From positions 186,001 to 250,000 of the forward strand of contig JAEUUA010000013.1 of NCBI GenBank assembly GCA_016787755.1: a stretch of 64,000 nucleotides of DNA, in the 5' to 3' direction. The notes below the pieces were generated by a model that was not told where the DNA came from, made no database searches, and saw only the letters and a list, made by a program, of their open reading frames with translations. The DNA is from Cyclobacteriaceae bacterium (GTDB lineage Bacteria; Bacteroidota; Bacteroidia; Cytophagales; Cyclobacteriaceae). Of the stretch, positions 34,857 to 43,749 are shown piece by piece; the stretch's first letter is position 1, and each line of letters opens with the position of its first letter. Position numbers and translations under genes: made by a program.

Positions 34857-37800
34857 ATGTTGTCAAGGCTTTGGAAAATGTTGGATGTTGAGCCTGAAGA
34901 AACCGGGCCGGTATCACTTTTATTGATCCTCAGTTTTTTGATGGGACTGTTCTTAGCTACTGTTGCGGTTGCTTCCCAAACCCTTTTCCTTACCACGTTT
35001 GATGAAAAATTTGACCTTCCAAAGGCGATTGCCATCTCCGGAGTAATGGGAATGGCTGTAACTATGCTTTATAATTTCCTTCAAGGCCGCATTCCTTTTA
35101 CCGCCCTTGCCATTCTTTGTTTGTTGCTTATCACTTCACTCACTGCCTTTTTGGAATTTGGCGACAGCTTTATCGAAGATACCGATAATTTGTACCGATT
35201 TGGGTTTATGCTCATCCTGCCCTTTACCTTTTTGATCCAATTAGTGTTTTGGGGATCCTTCAACAGGATGTTTAACGTTCGGGAAGCTAAACGGCTGGTG
35301 GGCAGCGTAGATGTGGGAACCGATTTTGCAGCCATCCTTTCATTTTTCACGATTCCAATTTTACTGGGGTTAGGAGTTGACCTGATCTCTCTATACACCA
35401 TTGGGCTTGTCAGTATTACTGGGTTTGTGATTTTATTCAGCATCATGGCAAGCCGCTACTTGATCAAAGGAAATGCGGTCGTTAAATCTGAATCGGACCT
35501 TAAAAAACTCTCAATCGGCCAATTCATTGGCAATAAGTACATTATGTTGCTCTCCTTGTTCGTAGTTGTTTCTATAGTCTCGCAGCAGTTTGTGGATTAC
35601 TCTTTTTATAATGCGGCCACTATTCAATTCAATAACGTTCAACTTCCTGTCTTCTTGAGTTACTTTGAAATGACGGTGGTGATCTTTGGATTTTTGTTTA
35701 CCACGTTTGCCACGGATAGAATCAATCAGGACTATGGACTTCGGGTTTCACTCCTGATTAATCCATTGTTGCTTATCCTTTTCACCATCTCAGCTTTTGC
35801 GTTAGGATCCTACTTTGGATACGATCTTACTACTGGCGAAAGCAGTACCATTATTTTCTTTTTTATCGCTATCGCGATGAGTAAACTATTTATCAATTCA
35901 CTTCGCGATGCGTTGGATAATCCTACGTTCAAGTTTTATTATGTGCCTATCGATAAGGAGATCAACATTGATGCACAAACTAAAATTGAAGGATTTGTAA
36001 CGGCATTCGCCAGTGCGGTGGCCGGGGGATTGATTGTATTAATTAACCAGTTTAAGGGCTTTACCGTGTTATCTATTACACTTTTTGCACTCCCGGTGTT
36101 GGTAATCTGGTATTGGGTAACCAACCGCATGTATCATGGCTATCGCGAAACACTGCAAGATTCCTTGGTCAAAAATAAGTCGGCTGTCAAGAAAAATCTG
36201 GTAAAAGAGTACACCATGGATAGTGTACTCGAAAAAGAAGTCAACAGCACGATAGAAGAAAAAATAATCTACGGCCTCAAGTTGATGGAGAAATTAGAGC
36301 CTGCCCTCTTCGAAACTTCCCTGCTTCAACTGGTTGATAACAAGTCGAAAAAAATTGCCGGATTTGCTCAATCCAAAATTCAGGAACTTGGAATCCAGCA
36401 TACAGATTCTGAAATAAAAGGACTTGCTGCACAAGCTGCCGGCATGGCTGAAGACAGCGACCTGCTCTCCATACCGGTTGAAAAATTGATGAAGTTGAGT
36501 AAGTCGGTAAAGCAACCCGATCGGTTGCTGGCTGCTAAGCTTATGCGCAAGCTCACCAATCAAAAAACGATTTTCATTTTGCTGGAACTCATGCGCGATG
36601 CGGATCCGAAAGTGAGAACAGAAGCGTTGCTGACAGCCCGAAAAGTAAAGCGACCAGAAACCTGGAACGTACTTATTGAGTTACTCTCATCGCCACGGTA
36701 TGCTCATCAGGCTGCAGCCGCGCTAAAGGAAGCCGGGGCACCTGTACTCCCCATCTTAGAAGCAGCCTTTCACAAGTCCGGTCAGAATGATTTAATCATG
36801 CTTAAGCTCATTCAGATTATGGGCCATATCCCCGGTTCGGAAAGTTTGCAGATGCTCTGGAAAAAAATTGATTACCCGGATAAACGCGTGGTCAGCCAGA
36901 TTTTGTATAGCCTACGCTACATTAACTATAGGGCACAAGGCCGCGAAGCATTAGCTGTAAAAGACTTGCTTGATACGGAGATGAGTAAAACGCTCTGGAA
37001 TTTAGCTGCGCTCCATGAACTTACAGGCGAAGATCAATACACCTACTTAAAAGAAGCACTCCGCGAAGAAATTCGGGATAACTACGATCAAATTACTTTA
37101 CTTCTTTCTTTGTTATACGATCCTGAATCGGTTCAATTAGTAAGAGAAAACGTGGAATTAGGCACTCCCGACAGTGTGCAGTATGCCTTAGAACTCCTGG
37201 ATTTGTTTGTAGATCAGGATCTAAAACCAAAGTTGATTCCGTTGCTTGATGACACCTCCACGTCTAAAAAACTTGAAAACCTCCAAACATTTTTCCCTCG
37301 CGAAAGCTATAATCCCATTCAGGTAATCAATTACATCCTCAATCGGGATTTTAATTATAACAACCGCTGGACAAAGGTATGTGCCGTATATGCTACGGCA
37401 TTCATTCCATCTTTCCGGGTAAGCCGGGGATTAATCAGTCAGATGTTTAACAACGACAAACTGCTTCAGGAAACGACTGCCTGGGTTATTTATAATAAGA
37501 GTAAGTCAGATTATCAAAAAGTTTCTGATCGCCTTCCCTATAAGGACAAGCGCTTCCTTGATTCTTCCATCGAAAACAATCAATTGTTGGATGGGCTCGA
37601 TGATGGTTTCTTTCTGTTCATAGAAATGGTGATGTTGATAAAAAAGATCCCTGTCTTTAACCACATTCAAGGGAAAGTACTGAGTGATTTGGCGGATAAA
37701 ATTATGCCCATCACACTGAAAGCAAATGAGAAAATGAACCTGACGGATGCGCAGGACATGCCGATCCTTATTATGGCGCATGGCAAAGTGGTGTTGAAAA

Positions 37801-38024
37801 ACGATACCCTGGATGTCATGCACATGCAACCCGGAAGCGTGTATGGTGATTTATTTCAGGAAGGTCCAACGCCAATAATTACTGAAGTGCTGGCTACTGA
37901 GCGCTCCGTAATTTTTAAAATTAATTTAATCGATTTCTATTTTGTGCTGGCCAATCATCATGAACTGGCACAAGGATTAATTCACAATATCACCGAAACA
38001 CAAAACAAACAACTCGCACCTTAA
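34857..38024 (+). CDS. MFS/nucleotide-transporter-like protein with HEAT repeats and cNMP-binding domain
   Basis: The 1055-residue protein has three parts. Residues 1-430 hold about 12 membrane segments (for example LLLILSFLMGLFLATVAVAS and TALAILCLLLITSLTAFLEF), resembling ATP/ADP-translocase-like or MFS carriers. Residues about 440-830 are HEAT-like helical repeats (LMRDADPKVRTEALLTARKV, VWNVLIELLSS-type units). Residues about 930-1055 form a cyclic-nucleotide-binding fold with DVMHMQPGSVYGDLFQEG in place of the usual phosphate-binding cassette. It could act as a membrane sensor or gated transporter. It is the first of a six-gene run with gaps of 3-21 bp or overlaps, followed after 10 bp by the TIR-like gene. 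Substrate and ligand are unknown. Confidence 0.88.
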   Translation: MLSRLWKMLDVEPEETGPVSLLLILSFLMGLFLATVAVASQTLFLTTFDEKFDLPKAIAISGVMGMAVTMLYNFLQGRIPFTALAILCLLLITSLTAFLEFGDSFIEDTDNLYRFGFMLILPFTFLIQLVFWGSFNRMFNVREAKRLVGSVDVGTDFAAILSFFTIPILLGLGVDLISLYTIGLVSITGFVILFSIMASRYLIKGNAVVKSESDLKKLSIGQFIGNKYIMLLSLFVVVSIVSQQFVDYSFYNAATIQFNNVQLPVFLSYFEMTVVIFGFLFTTFATDRINQDYGLRVSLLINPLLLILFTISAFALGSYFGYDLTTGESSTIIFFFIAIAMSKLFINSLRDALDNPTFKFYYVPIDKEINIDAQTKIEGFVTAFASAVAGGLIVLINQFKGFTVLSITLFALPVLVIWYWVTNRMYHGYRETLQDSLVKNKSAVKKNLVKEYTMDSVLEKEVNSTIEEKIIYGLKLMEKLEPALFETSLLQLVDNKSKKIAGFAQSKIQELGIQHTDSEIKGLAAQAAGMAEDSDLLSIPVEKLMKLSKSVKQPDRLLAAKLMRKLTNQKTIFILLELMRDADPKVRTEALLTARKVKRPETWNVLIELLSSPRYAHQAAAALKEAGAPVLPILEAAFHKSGQNDLIMLKLIQIMGHIPGSESLQMLWKKIDYPDKRVVSQILYSLRYINYRAQGREALAVKDLLDTEMSKTLWNLAALHELTGEDQYTYLKEALREEIRDNYDQITLLLSLLYDPESVQLVRENVELGTPDSVQYALELLDLFVDQDLKPKLIPLLDDTSTSKKLENLQTFFPRESYNPIQVINYILNRDFNYNNRWTKVCAVYATAFIPSFRVSRGLISQMFNNDKLLQETTAWVIYNKSKSDYQKVSDRLPYKDKRFLDSSIENNQLLDGLDDGFFLFIEMVMLIKKIPVFNHIQGKVLSDLADKIMPITLKANEKMNLTDAQDMPILIMAHGKVVLKNDTLDVMHMQPGSVYGDLFQEGPTPIITEVLATERSVIFKINLIDFYFVLANHHELAQGLIHNITETQNKQLAP

Positions 38025-38034
38025 TTTTTTAAAC

Positions 38035-39471
38035 ATGGCCTTTGACATTGACGTACTGATAACCTTTGCTGAGAAAGACAATGAAGCAGCTCAAAAGAGT
38101 GAACAAGGATGGGTATCCCAATTCAAAAAATTTCTTGAGTTGATGTTGTTACAGGTGTTGGGTACCAAACCCAACATTGTACTTAAATCGGAATTTGATA
38201 CCGCCACTGCCCCTGCTTTAAATAATGCTGCCATTCTGGTTTCTGTGCTTACCTCTGAGTTCGTGCAATCAGGCAGGTGTCTCGATAATGTAGAAGCATT
38301 TTATAAAGCCACTGCAACCTCAAAAATCAATCGCGTGTTTAAAGTGCTTAAAGCACCCTTAACCCTGCAAGAACAGCCTCCCCGCTTACGCGATTTGATT
38401 GGCTACGACATGTATCAACTCGATACCGAAACCGGAATGCAGAAAGAATATTCAGACTTCTTTAGCCAGGAAGCGGAAAAACAATATTGGATGAAATTGG
38501 TGGACTTAGCCTACGATATTCATGATGCCCTCATGATTTTGAAAGAAGGAGATCTTAAATCAGAGGTAAAAAACATCTACAAACGCAAATCCATATACCT
38601 CGCAGAGACCGGCCACGATATTTCCGTTCAACGGAACATTATTAAGCGTGAACTGCAACGCCATGGGTACATTGTATTACCTAAAAGCACATTACCCACT
38701 CAAGCTGCGGAATTAGAACGCGAGGTTAAAAAAGATTTAGCGGAATGCTCACTCTCCATTCACCTGATAGGAAGTGCTTATGGCGAAATTCCGGGAGGAA
38801 CTGATCGGTCTGTGGTTGATATTCAAAACCAGCTAGCGGCAGAAATGGCGTTAGAAAAGAAACAAACCAAACAAGAGTTCTCCCGACTCATCTGGATTTC
38901 GCAAAACCTAAAGAATGCCAGTGATAAACAAAAAGCATTTATTGATACCCTCAAACGCGACACCGAAGCACAAGAAGGGGCCGAGATACTCCAAAACCCG
39001 TTGGAAGATTTTAAGAATATCATGCGGGAAGAACTTTTAGAAGCACAGGAACGAACTAAGGTGGATGAAACGGGGGGCAAGTCAATTTATTTAGTGCACG
39101 ATAAAATTGACGACCACGAGGTGAAACCATTTCGCGAGGTGATTGAAAAGTCAGGATTTAAAATCTTGTTACCCGCATTTGAAGGTGAACTGCTTGAGGT
39201 ACGCAAACAACACATCGATAACCTCAGGAATTTTGATGGGGCCATTATCTTCAAAGGCAAAGTAAACGACCAATGGGTGCGTATGAAAGTACTTGACTTA
39301 TTGAAAGCCCCCGGCTTTGGACGAAAAAAACCCATTCAGGGAAAAGCATTGGTATCTACCGAAAACGCCAACGTAGATCAATATAAAAATCAGAACCTGA
39401 CGCTAATCTCCGGTGATAAAAACCGGTCGTTGGAGACGCTGAAAAACTTTTTACTAGAACTAAACTCATAA
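38035..39471 (+). CDS. Protein with three TIR-like domains
   Basis: The 478-residue soluble protein reads as three TIR-fold units. The first (about residues 4-165) starts DVLITFAEKDN and has NNAAILVSVLTSEFVQSGRCLD, close to the TIR pattern of a hydrophobic strand, S, then a Cys/Glu-rich helix. The second (about 183-330) starts KSIYLAETGHDISVQ and has CSLSIHLIGSAYGEIPGG. The third (about 347-478) starts KSIYLVHDKIDDHEV and has LRNFDGAIIFKGKVNDQW. Many bacterial TIR domains cleave NAD+ or act as signalling adaptors. A catalytic glutamate is possible in domain 1 (CLDNVEAF) but not certain. It lies 4 bp before the STAND NTPase gene, so the products probably act together. Confidence 0.78.
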   Translation: MAFDIDVLITFAEKDNEAAQKSEQGWVSQFKKFLELMLLQVLGTKPNIVLKSEFDTATAPALNNAAILVSVLTSEFVQSGRCLDNVEAFYKATATSKINRVFKVLKAPLTLQEQPPRLRDLIGYDMYQLDTETGMQKEYSDFFSQEAEKQYWMKLVDLAYDIHDALMILKEGDLKSEVKNIYKRKSIYLAETGHDISVQRNIIKRELQRHGYIVLPKSTLPTQAAELEREVKKDLAECSLSIHLIGSAYGEIPGGTDRSVVDIQNQLAAEMALEKKQTKQEFSRLIWISQNLKNASDKQKAFIDTLKRDTEAQEGAEILQNPLEDFKNIMREELLEAQERTKVDETGGKSIYLVHDKIDDHEVKPFREVIEKSGFKILLPAFEGELLEVRKQHIDNLRNFDGAIIFKGKVNDQWVRMKVLDLLKAPGFGRKKPIQGKALVSTENANVDQYKNQNLTLISGDKNRSLETLKNFLLELNS

Positions 39472-39475
39472 ACCT

Positions 39476-42400
39476 ATGAGCCAGATAGACGAAAATCAAA
39501 CAGGCACCCTTGTCGGGACAAGCAATCCTTTTCCCGGATTAAGGCCTTTCAAGATTGAAGAGAGTCACTTATTCTTTGGCCGCGAAGGCCAGAGTGATGA
39601 AGTACTGCTCAAACTTTCAAAGAGTCGCTTTGTGGGGGTTATTGGTCCATCAGGAAGTGGTAAGTCTTCGTTTATTTATTGTGGAGTGCTTCCCATTCTG
39701 TACGGAGGATTCTTAACAGATGCAAGTCCAAACTGGGAAGTGATTGTTACCCGCCCCGGAGCAGGACCCATCGATAACCTTGCCGAATCTTTGTTAAAGG
39801 CGGTTAAAGATTACAGCACTGCCGATAGCGAGGATAAAAAAATCAAGCGCACAATTGTCTCCACATTGTTGCGTAGCAGTTCCCTGGGCCTTGTGGAGGC
39901 CATTCAGCAATCGCGCAAGAAAGAAGACATCAATTATCTGATACTGGTTGACCAGTTTGAAGAATTATTTAGATTTAAAGACAGCACCGACCCCAACTCG
40001 GTAAACGAATCCTTAGCCTTCATCAACTTACTGATGGAAGCGGTGAACTACGAGGACACTCCTATTTATGTAGCGATTACCATGCGGTCGGATTTTATCG
40101 GGGATTGCGCACAGTTTCCTGAATTAACGCGCAAGATCAATGACAGTCACTACCTGATTCCACAAATGACGCGCGATCAAAAGCGCAGAGCCGTGGAAGG
40201 TCCGGTGGCCGTGGGCGATGCAAACATTACTCCGCGTCTCGTGCAGCAATTGCTCAATGACTTAGGGGATAATCCGGATCAACTTCCGATTCTTCAACAT
40301 GCGTTAATGCGCACCTGGAGTTATTGGTCGCGCTTTAAAGATTATGATGGCGAGCCGGTTGACTTAAAACATTATGAGGCCATTGGTACCATGTCTGAAG
40401 CCTTATCGCAGCATGCGAACGAAGCCTATGACGAATTGGATGAAGATCAAAAACGAATTTGTGAAATCCTGTTTAAAGCCATCACTGAAAAACGTGGCGA
40501 GAACTTTGGGATTCGCAGACCTACCCGCTTAAATGAAATTGCTTCCATTGCCGATGTCTCAGAAGCCGATGTCATAGATGTCATTGAAAAATTCAGAGAG
40601 CCCGGCCGTTCTTTATTAACACCCGCGCATGGTATTGATCTCGACTCCAAGTCAATGATTGATATTTCGCACGAAAGTTTGATGCGGATTTGGGTGCGGT
40701 TGAAGAACTGGGTGGACGATGAAAGTGAAGCCGTGCAAATGTATTTACGCCTGGCCGAAGCGGCAGGACAGTATCAAGTAGGCAAAGCCGGCTTATGGCG
40801 GCCACCTGATTTACAGTTGGCGCTCAACTGGCAGGCGAAACACAAACCTACGTTGGTGTGGGGTCAGCGGTATCATCCCGCCTTTGAGCGAACACTTATC
40901 TTTTTAGAATATTCTAAAAAAGAATTTGATACCGAGCAACGGATAAAAGAACTCGAACAAAAACGCAAACTTCAACGTGCCCGGGTAACGGCCATTGTAT
41001 TTGGTACCCTTGCCGGTATTGCGTTGATCGCATTTGTGTATGCATTTGTACAACAGGCCGAAGCAAAAAAACAGGAACTGCTTGCAAAAGAACTGGCAGT
41101 CCAAGCTCAAAAAAATGCTGATGAAGCTATTCAGGAACGGAAGAAGGCCGAAACCGCCAGAGATATTGCCAAGGCCGCAGAAGCAAGGGCACTTGCAGCA
41201 AAGGAGGCTGAAGCTGAGCAACGTGCACAAGCCGAATTAAGAAGGCAACAAGCCGAAGCTGCGGAGGCAGAAGCAAAACTGCAGCGAGCTCAAGCTGAAA
41301 GGAATGCAATCGCTGCCCGCAAAGCAGAAGGCGAGGCCAAAGCGAATGAAAAACTGGCCAATGAAAATGCCGATAAAGCAAGGCGTGAAAAGTATTTATC
41401 GCTCGCCAAAGCGATGGCCATTAAATCGAAAGAGCTAAGCAACAGCCTTTCCCTGGAAGCTTTGGTAGCGCAACAGGCATACCTCTTCAATAAAGAGTTC
41501 AAAGGGTATGAATATAACAGTGATGTATATGGGGGATTATACACCGCACTAAAAAATTATGATCATCCGCTAACCAAAAGTTTGGAAGGTCATATCCGTG
41601 GAGGCGCCCGAGCGCTGGAAACGCATGGAACAGGAAATCACATTTACTCGGGGGGTAGCGATGGCCTGATCATTAAATGGAATTACCTGAACAACAAATG
41701 GAATGCAGAATATTTAGTGGATTCAGCCAGGCGTGCAAAAGATCCGTATCTGGTGTATACCATTGACACAAGTCCTGACGGGAACTGGTTGGTAGCGGGT
41801 GGCTTATACCCTGTTAACCGGGATGCCAACTATGTCGAACTATATGATCTGAAAAACCCAAAAGCCCCGGTAAAAAAAATCTATGGGTTTAAGTCGGACA
41901 TTGCAAACATTCATTTTACACCGGATGGAAAAGGTTTTTATGCGCGCGATAACTCGGGGCGCAGCATTAAATATTCTGATCTCAACACCTCAAAAGAGGT
42001 GATCTCCACGCAGGAGAAAATTGTTTCGCTCGATATCAATGAAGCCGGCACTCAAATGGCCGGAGCCGGAGCCGATGGAAATCTTTATCTCTGGGAGATT
42101 GGCCGAAACTTTGCGGTCACTAAAATTAATATCTCCAAAGGGTTGTCAGCCGTTTGCTTTGCACCGGATGGGCGACAGATTGTGACAGGCGATCGCGATG
42201 GAATCCTTCGAATTGTAAGCAATAATATAGTCATTAGGGAGTTGCCTGGTCACTCCGGGCAAATTGAAGCCATTAAGTTCAACCACGCTGGCACATTTAT
42301 GGCCTCGGCAAGTAAAGATTATTCGGTAAGGCTTTGGAATTTCAGAAAGCTGAACGAACAACCTATTACCCTGAGTGACCATGATTGGGTGTGGGATGTA

Positions 42401-42673
42401 ACCTTTACCCCTGACGACTCTCAGTTGATGGCCGGAATACAAAGTGTTCGGGAGACTGTAAAAGGCGTAGACCAAACGATTCACGCCTACCCCACCAACT
42501 TTGAGGTAATGGCCAACATTTTATGCGAAAAGGCGCAGCGAAATATGGATAAAAATGAATGGGAGATTTTTGTGCTGCCGATAGATGAAGATTCTCCCTA
42601 TCAAAAAACCTGCGAAAACTATCCAGGCATTCAGTCAAGCATTAGTGTACCATCTAAAAAAGCGGGGAAATAG
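39476..42673 (+). CDS. Membrane-anchored STAND NTPase with WD40 repeats
   Basis: The 1065-residue protein begins with an nSTAND1-type NTPase (FPGLRPFKIEESHLFFGRE). The Walker A is GPSGSGKSS (about residues 56-64) and the Walker B LILVDQFEELF (about 156-166), followed by a helical/winged region to about 480. One membrane segment follows at about 506-528 (VTAIVFGTLAGIALIAFVYA). Then comes an Ala/Glu/Lys/Gln-rich coiled coil (about 530-640), and WD40-like repeats from about 690 to 1000 (YSGGSDGLIIKW, MAGAGADGNLYLWEI, MASASKDYSVRLWNF). With one helix, the NTPase and propeller should lie on opposite sides of the inner membrane. STAND proteins are signal-triggered oligomerising switches; the TIR-like gene 4 bp upstream is the likely partner. 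Confidence 0.92.
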   Translation: MSQIDENQTGTLVGTSNPFPGLRPFKIEESHLFFGREGQSDEVLLKLSKSRFVGVIGPSGSGKSSFIYCGVLPILYGGFLTDASPNWEVIVTRPGAGPIDNLAESLLKAVKDYSTADSEDKKIKRTIVSTLLRSSSLGLVEAIQQSRKKEDINYLILVDQFEELFRFKDSTDPNSVNESLAFINLLMEAVNYEDTPIYVAITMRSDFIGDCAQFPELTRKINDSHYLIPQMTRDQKRRAVEGPVAVGDANITPRLVQQLLNDLGDNPDQLPILQHALMRTWSYWSRFKDYDGEPVDLKHYEAIGTMSEALSQHANEAYDELDEDQKRICEILFKAITEKRGENFGIRRPTRLNEIASIADVSEADVIDVIEKFREPGRSLLTPAHGIDLDSKSMIDISHESLMRIWVRLKNWVDDESEAVQMYLRLAEAAGQYQVGKAGLWRPPDLQLALNWQAKHKPTLVWGQRYHPAFERTLIFLEYSKKEFDTEQRIKELEQKRKLQRARVTAIVFGTLAGIALIAFVYAFVQQAEAKKQELLAKELAVQAQKNADEAIQERKKAETARDIAKAAEARALAAKEAEAEQRAQAELRRQQAEAAEAEAKLQRAQAERNAIAARKAEGEAKANEKLANENADKARREKYLSLAKAMAIKSKELSNSLSLEALVAQQAYLFNKEFKGYEYNSDVYGGLYTALKNYDHPLTKSLEGHIRGGARALETHGTGNHIYSGGSDGLIIKWNYLNNKWNAEYLVDSARRAKDPYLVYTIDTSPDGNWLVAGGLYPVNRDANYVELYDLKNPKAPVKKIYGFKSDIANIHFTPDGKGFYARDNSGRSIKYSDLNTSKEVISTQEKIVSLDINEAGTQMAGAGADGNLYLWEIGRNFAVTKINISKGLSAVCFAPDGRQIVTGDRDGILRIVSNNIVIRELPGHSGQIEAIKFNHAGTFMASASKDYSVRLWNFRKLNEQPITLSDHDWVWDVTFTPDDSQLMAGIQSVRETVKGVDQTIHAYPTNFEVMANILCEKAQRNMDKNEWEIFVLPIDEDSPYQKTCENYPGIQSSISVPSKKAGK

Positions 42674-42676
42674 ATT

Positions 42677-43744
42677 ATGAAGAAACTCTACCTACTGCTC
42701 CTTATTTTTTTTATAGCGGCTACAAGTATTGCGCAAACCTCCTCGTGCGCACAAACCATCCGGCTGGCACAATCTATTTATGATCAGGGTCGATTGCATG
42801 AATTAGAAAATCTCATCACAAAACAGATTGACAAAGGAGATTGCTCAACGGCTGAAAAAGTAAGCCTCTATAAATTGCTCACCCTTGCCTACATCTATTT
42901 GGAAGAACCTGTGAAAGCCGATGATTCCATGCTTAAGTTAATTCAAACCGATCATTATTTTGAAATTAATCCGGCCGTAGATCCCGCGGAGTTTGTTGCT
43001 TTGTATAACACCTTCCGCACAAAACCCATATACCGCATTGGTGCTAAGTTAGGGGTTAATGCAAGCAGGCCTAATGTTGCCAATTCAGTAACTAGTGTGG
43101 AACTTGCTGCAGACAGTGAGTACAAATTTGCCTTCGCTATTTTATTTGGAGGCGCGATCGATGTTCCGATTCATTTTAGAAATAAAAATGACGATCGCTT
43201 TACGCTACATGGCGAGCTACTGTATTGGCAGAAAAAATTCGAGATTGACCAAAAGGTAGACCGAGGAACAGACTCCGAAGGAAAAATGTTGACGAATTCC
43301 TTGATAGGGTTTGAAACACAAACCTGGTTATCCCTTCCGTTAAGTTTTGAGTACAAATTTTTAGACAAGAAATACAACCCCTACGCGGCCGGTGGCGTGG
43401 CTATTGATTATCTGTTAGCCGGCAAAGTTCAAACACAAAGACTACGCGATAATGTTATTTCTGTTCAGGAAGCTACATACAATATTAAGCAGCAGCGTAA
43501 TCCAATCAATGTAAGCGCTTTGTTGGCTGCCGGGGTAAAGCTAAAAATGGGCGGTGGTTTTTTTGTTGCCGAGATCAGATATGTCCATGGCTTAACCAAC
43601 GTCAATTCTTCAGAAACGGTTTACGACAATCAATTTGAAGTTTGGAATCAGGGATATCCGGATTCTATTTTTAAAGTTTCATCATTGGCCATTTCGGGCT
43701 CGTACGTAATCAATGTGTTTAATCCTAAGAAAAAGAAGCTGTGA
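42677..43744 (+). CDS. Outer-membrane beta-barrel protein with helical N-terminal segment
   Basis: The 355-residue protein has a signal peptide (MKKLYLLLLIFFIAATSIAQ). An alpha-helical, TPR-like segment (about residues 25-110) includes SIYDQGRLHELENLI and VSLYKLLTLAYIYLEEP. A C-terminal beta-barrel (about 115-350) resembles PorT-type outer-membrane proteins: YRIGAKLGVNAS, FTLHGELLYWQKKF, YNPYAAGGVAIDYLLA, FFVAEIRYVHGLTN. It follows the STAND gene by 3 bp and overlaps the following lipoprotein frame, so it is part of the same run. It would supply the outer-membrane element of an envelope-spanning assembly (inference). Confidence 0.8.
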   Translation: MKKLYLLLLIFFIAATSIAQTSSCAQTIRLAQSIYDQGRLHELENLITKQIDKGDCSTAEKVSLYKLLTLAYIYLEEPVKADDSMLKLIQTDHYFEINPAVDPAEFVALYNTFRTKPIYRIGAKLGVNASRPNVANSVTSVELAADSEYKFAFAILFGGAIDVPIHFRNKNDDRFTLHGELLYWQKKFEIDQKVDRGTDSEGKMLTNSLIGFETQTWLSLPLSFEYKFLDKKYNPYAAGGVAIDYLLAGKVQTQRLRDNVISVQEATYNIKQQRNPINVSALLAAGVKLKMGGGFFVAEIRYVHGLTNVNSSETVYDNQFEVWNQGYPDSIFKVSSLAISGSYVINVFNPKKKKL

Positions 43745-43749
43745 GACAA

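Noticed and set aside
35081..35446. Minus-strand frame of 121 codons inside the transporter-like gene
   Set aside because: Antisense shadow of the membrane-helix region; no start signal and no recognisable domain.
34857..42673. Naming the TIR-STAND run as a known antiphage defence system
   Set aside because: The domain types fit, but the gene set matches no described system I can name, and no mobile or defence-island context is visible; kept as a candidate only.
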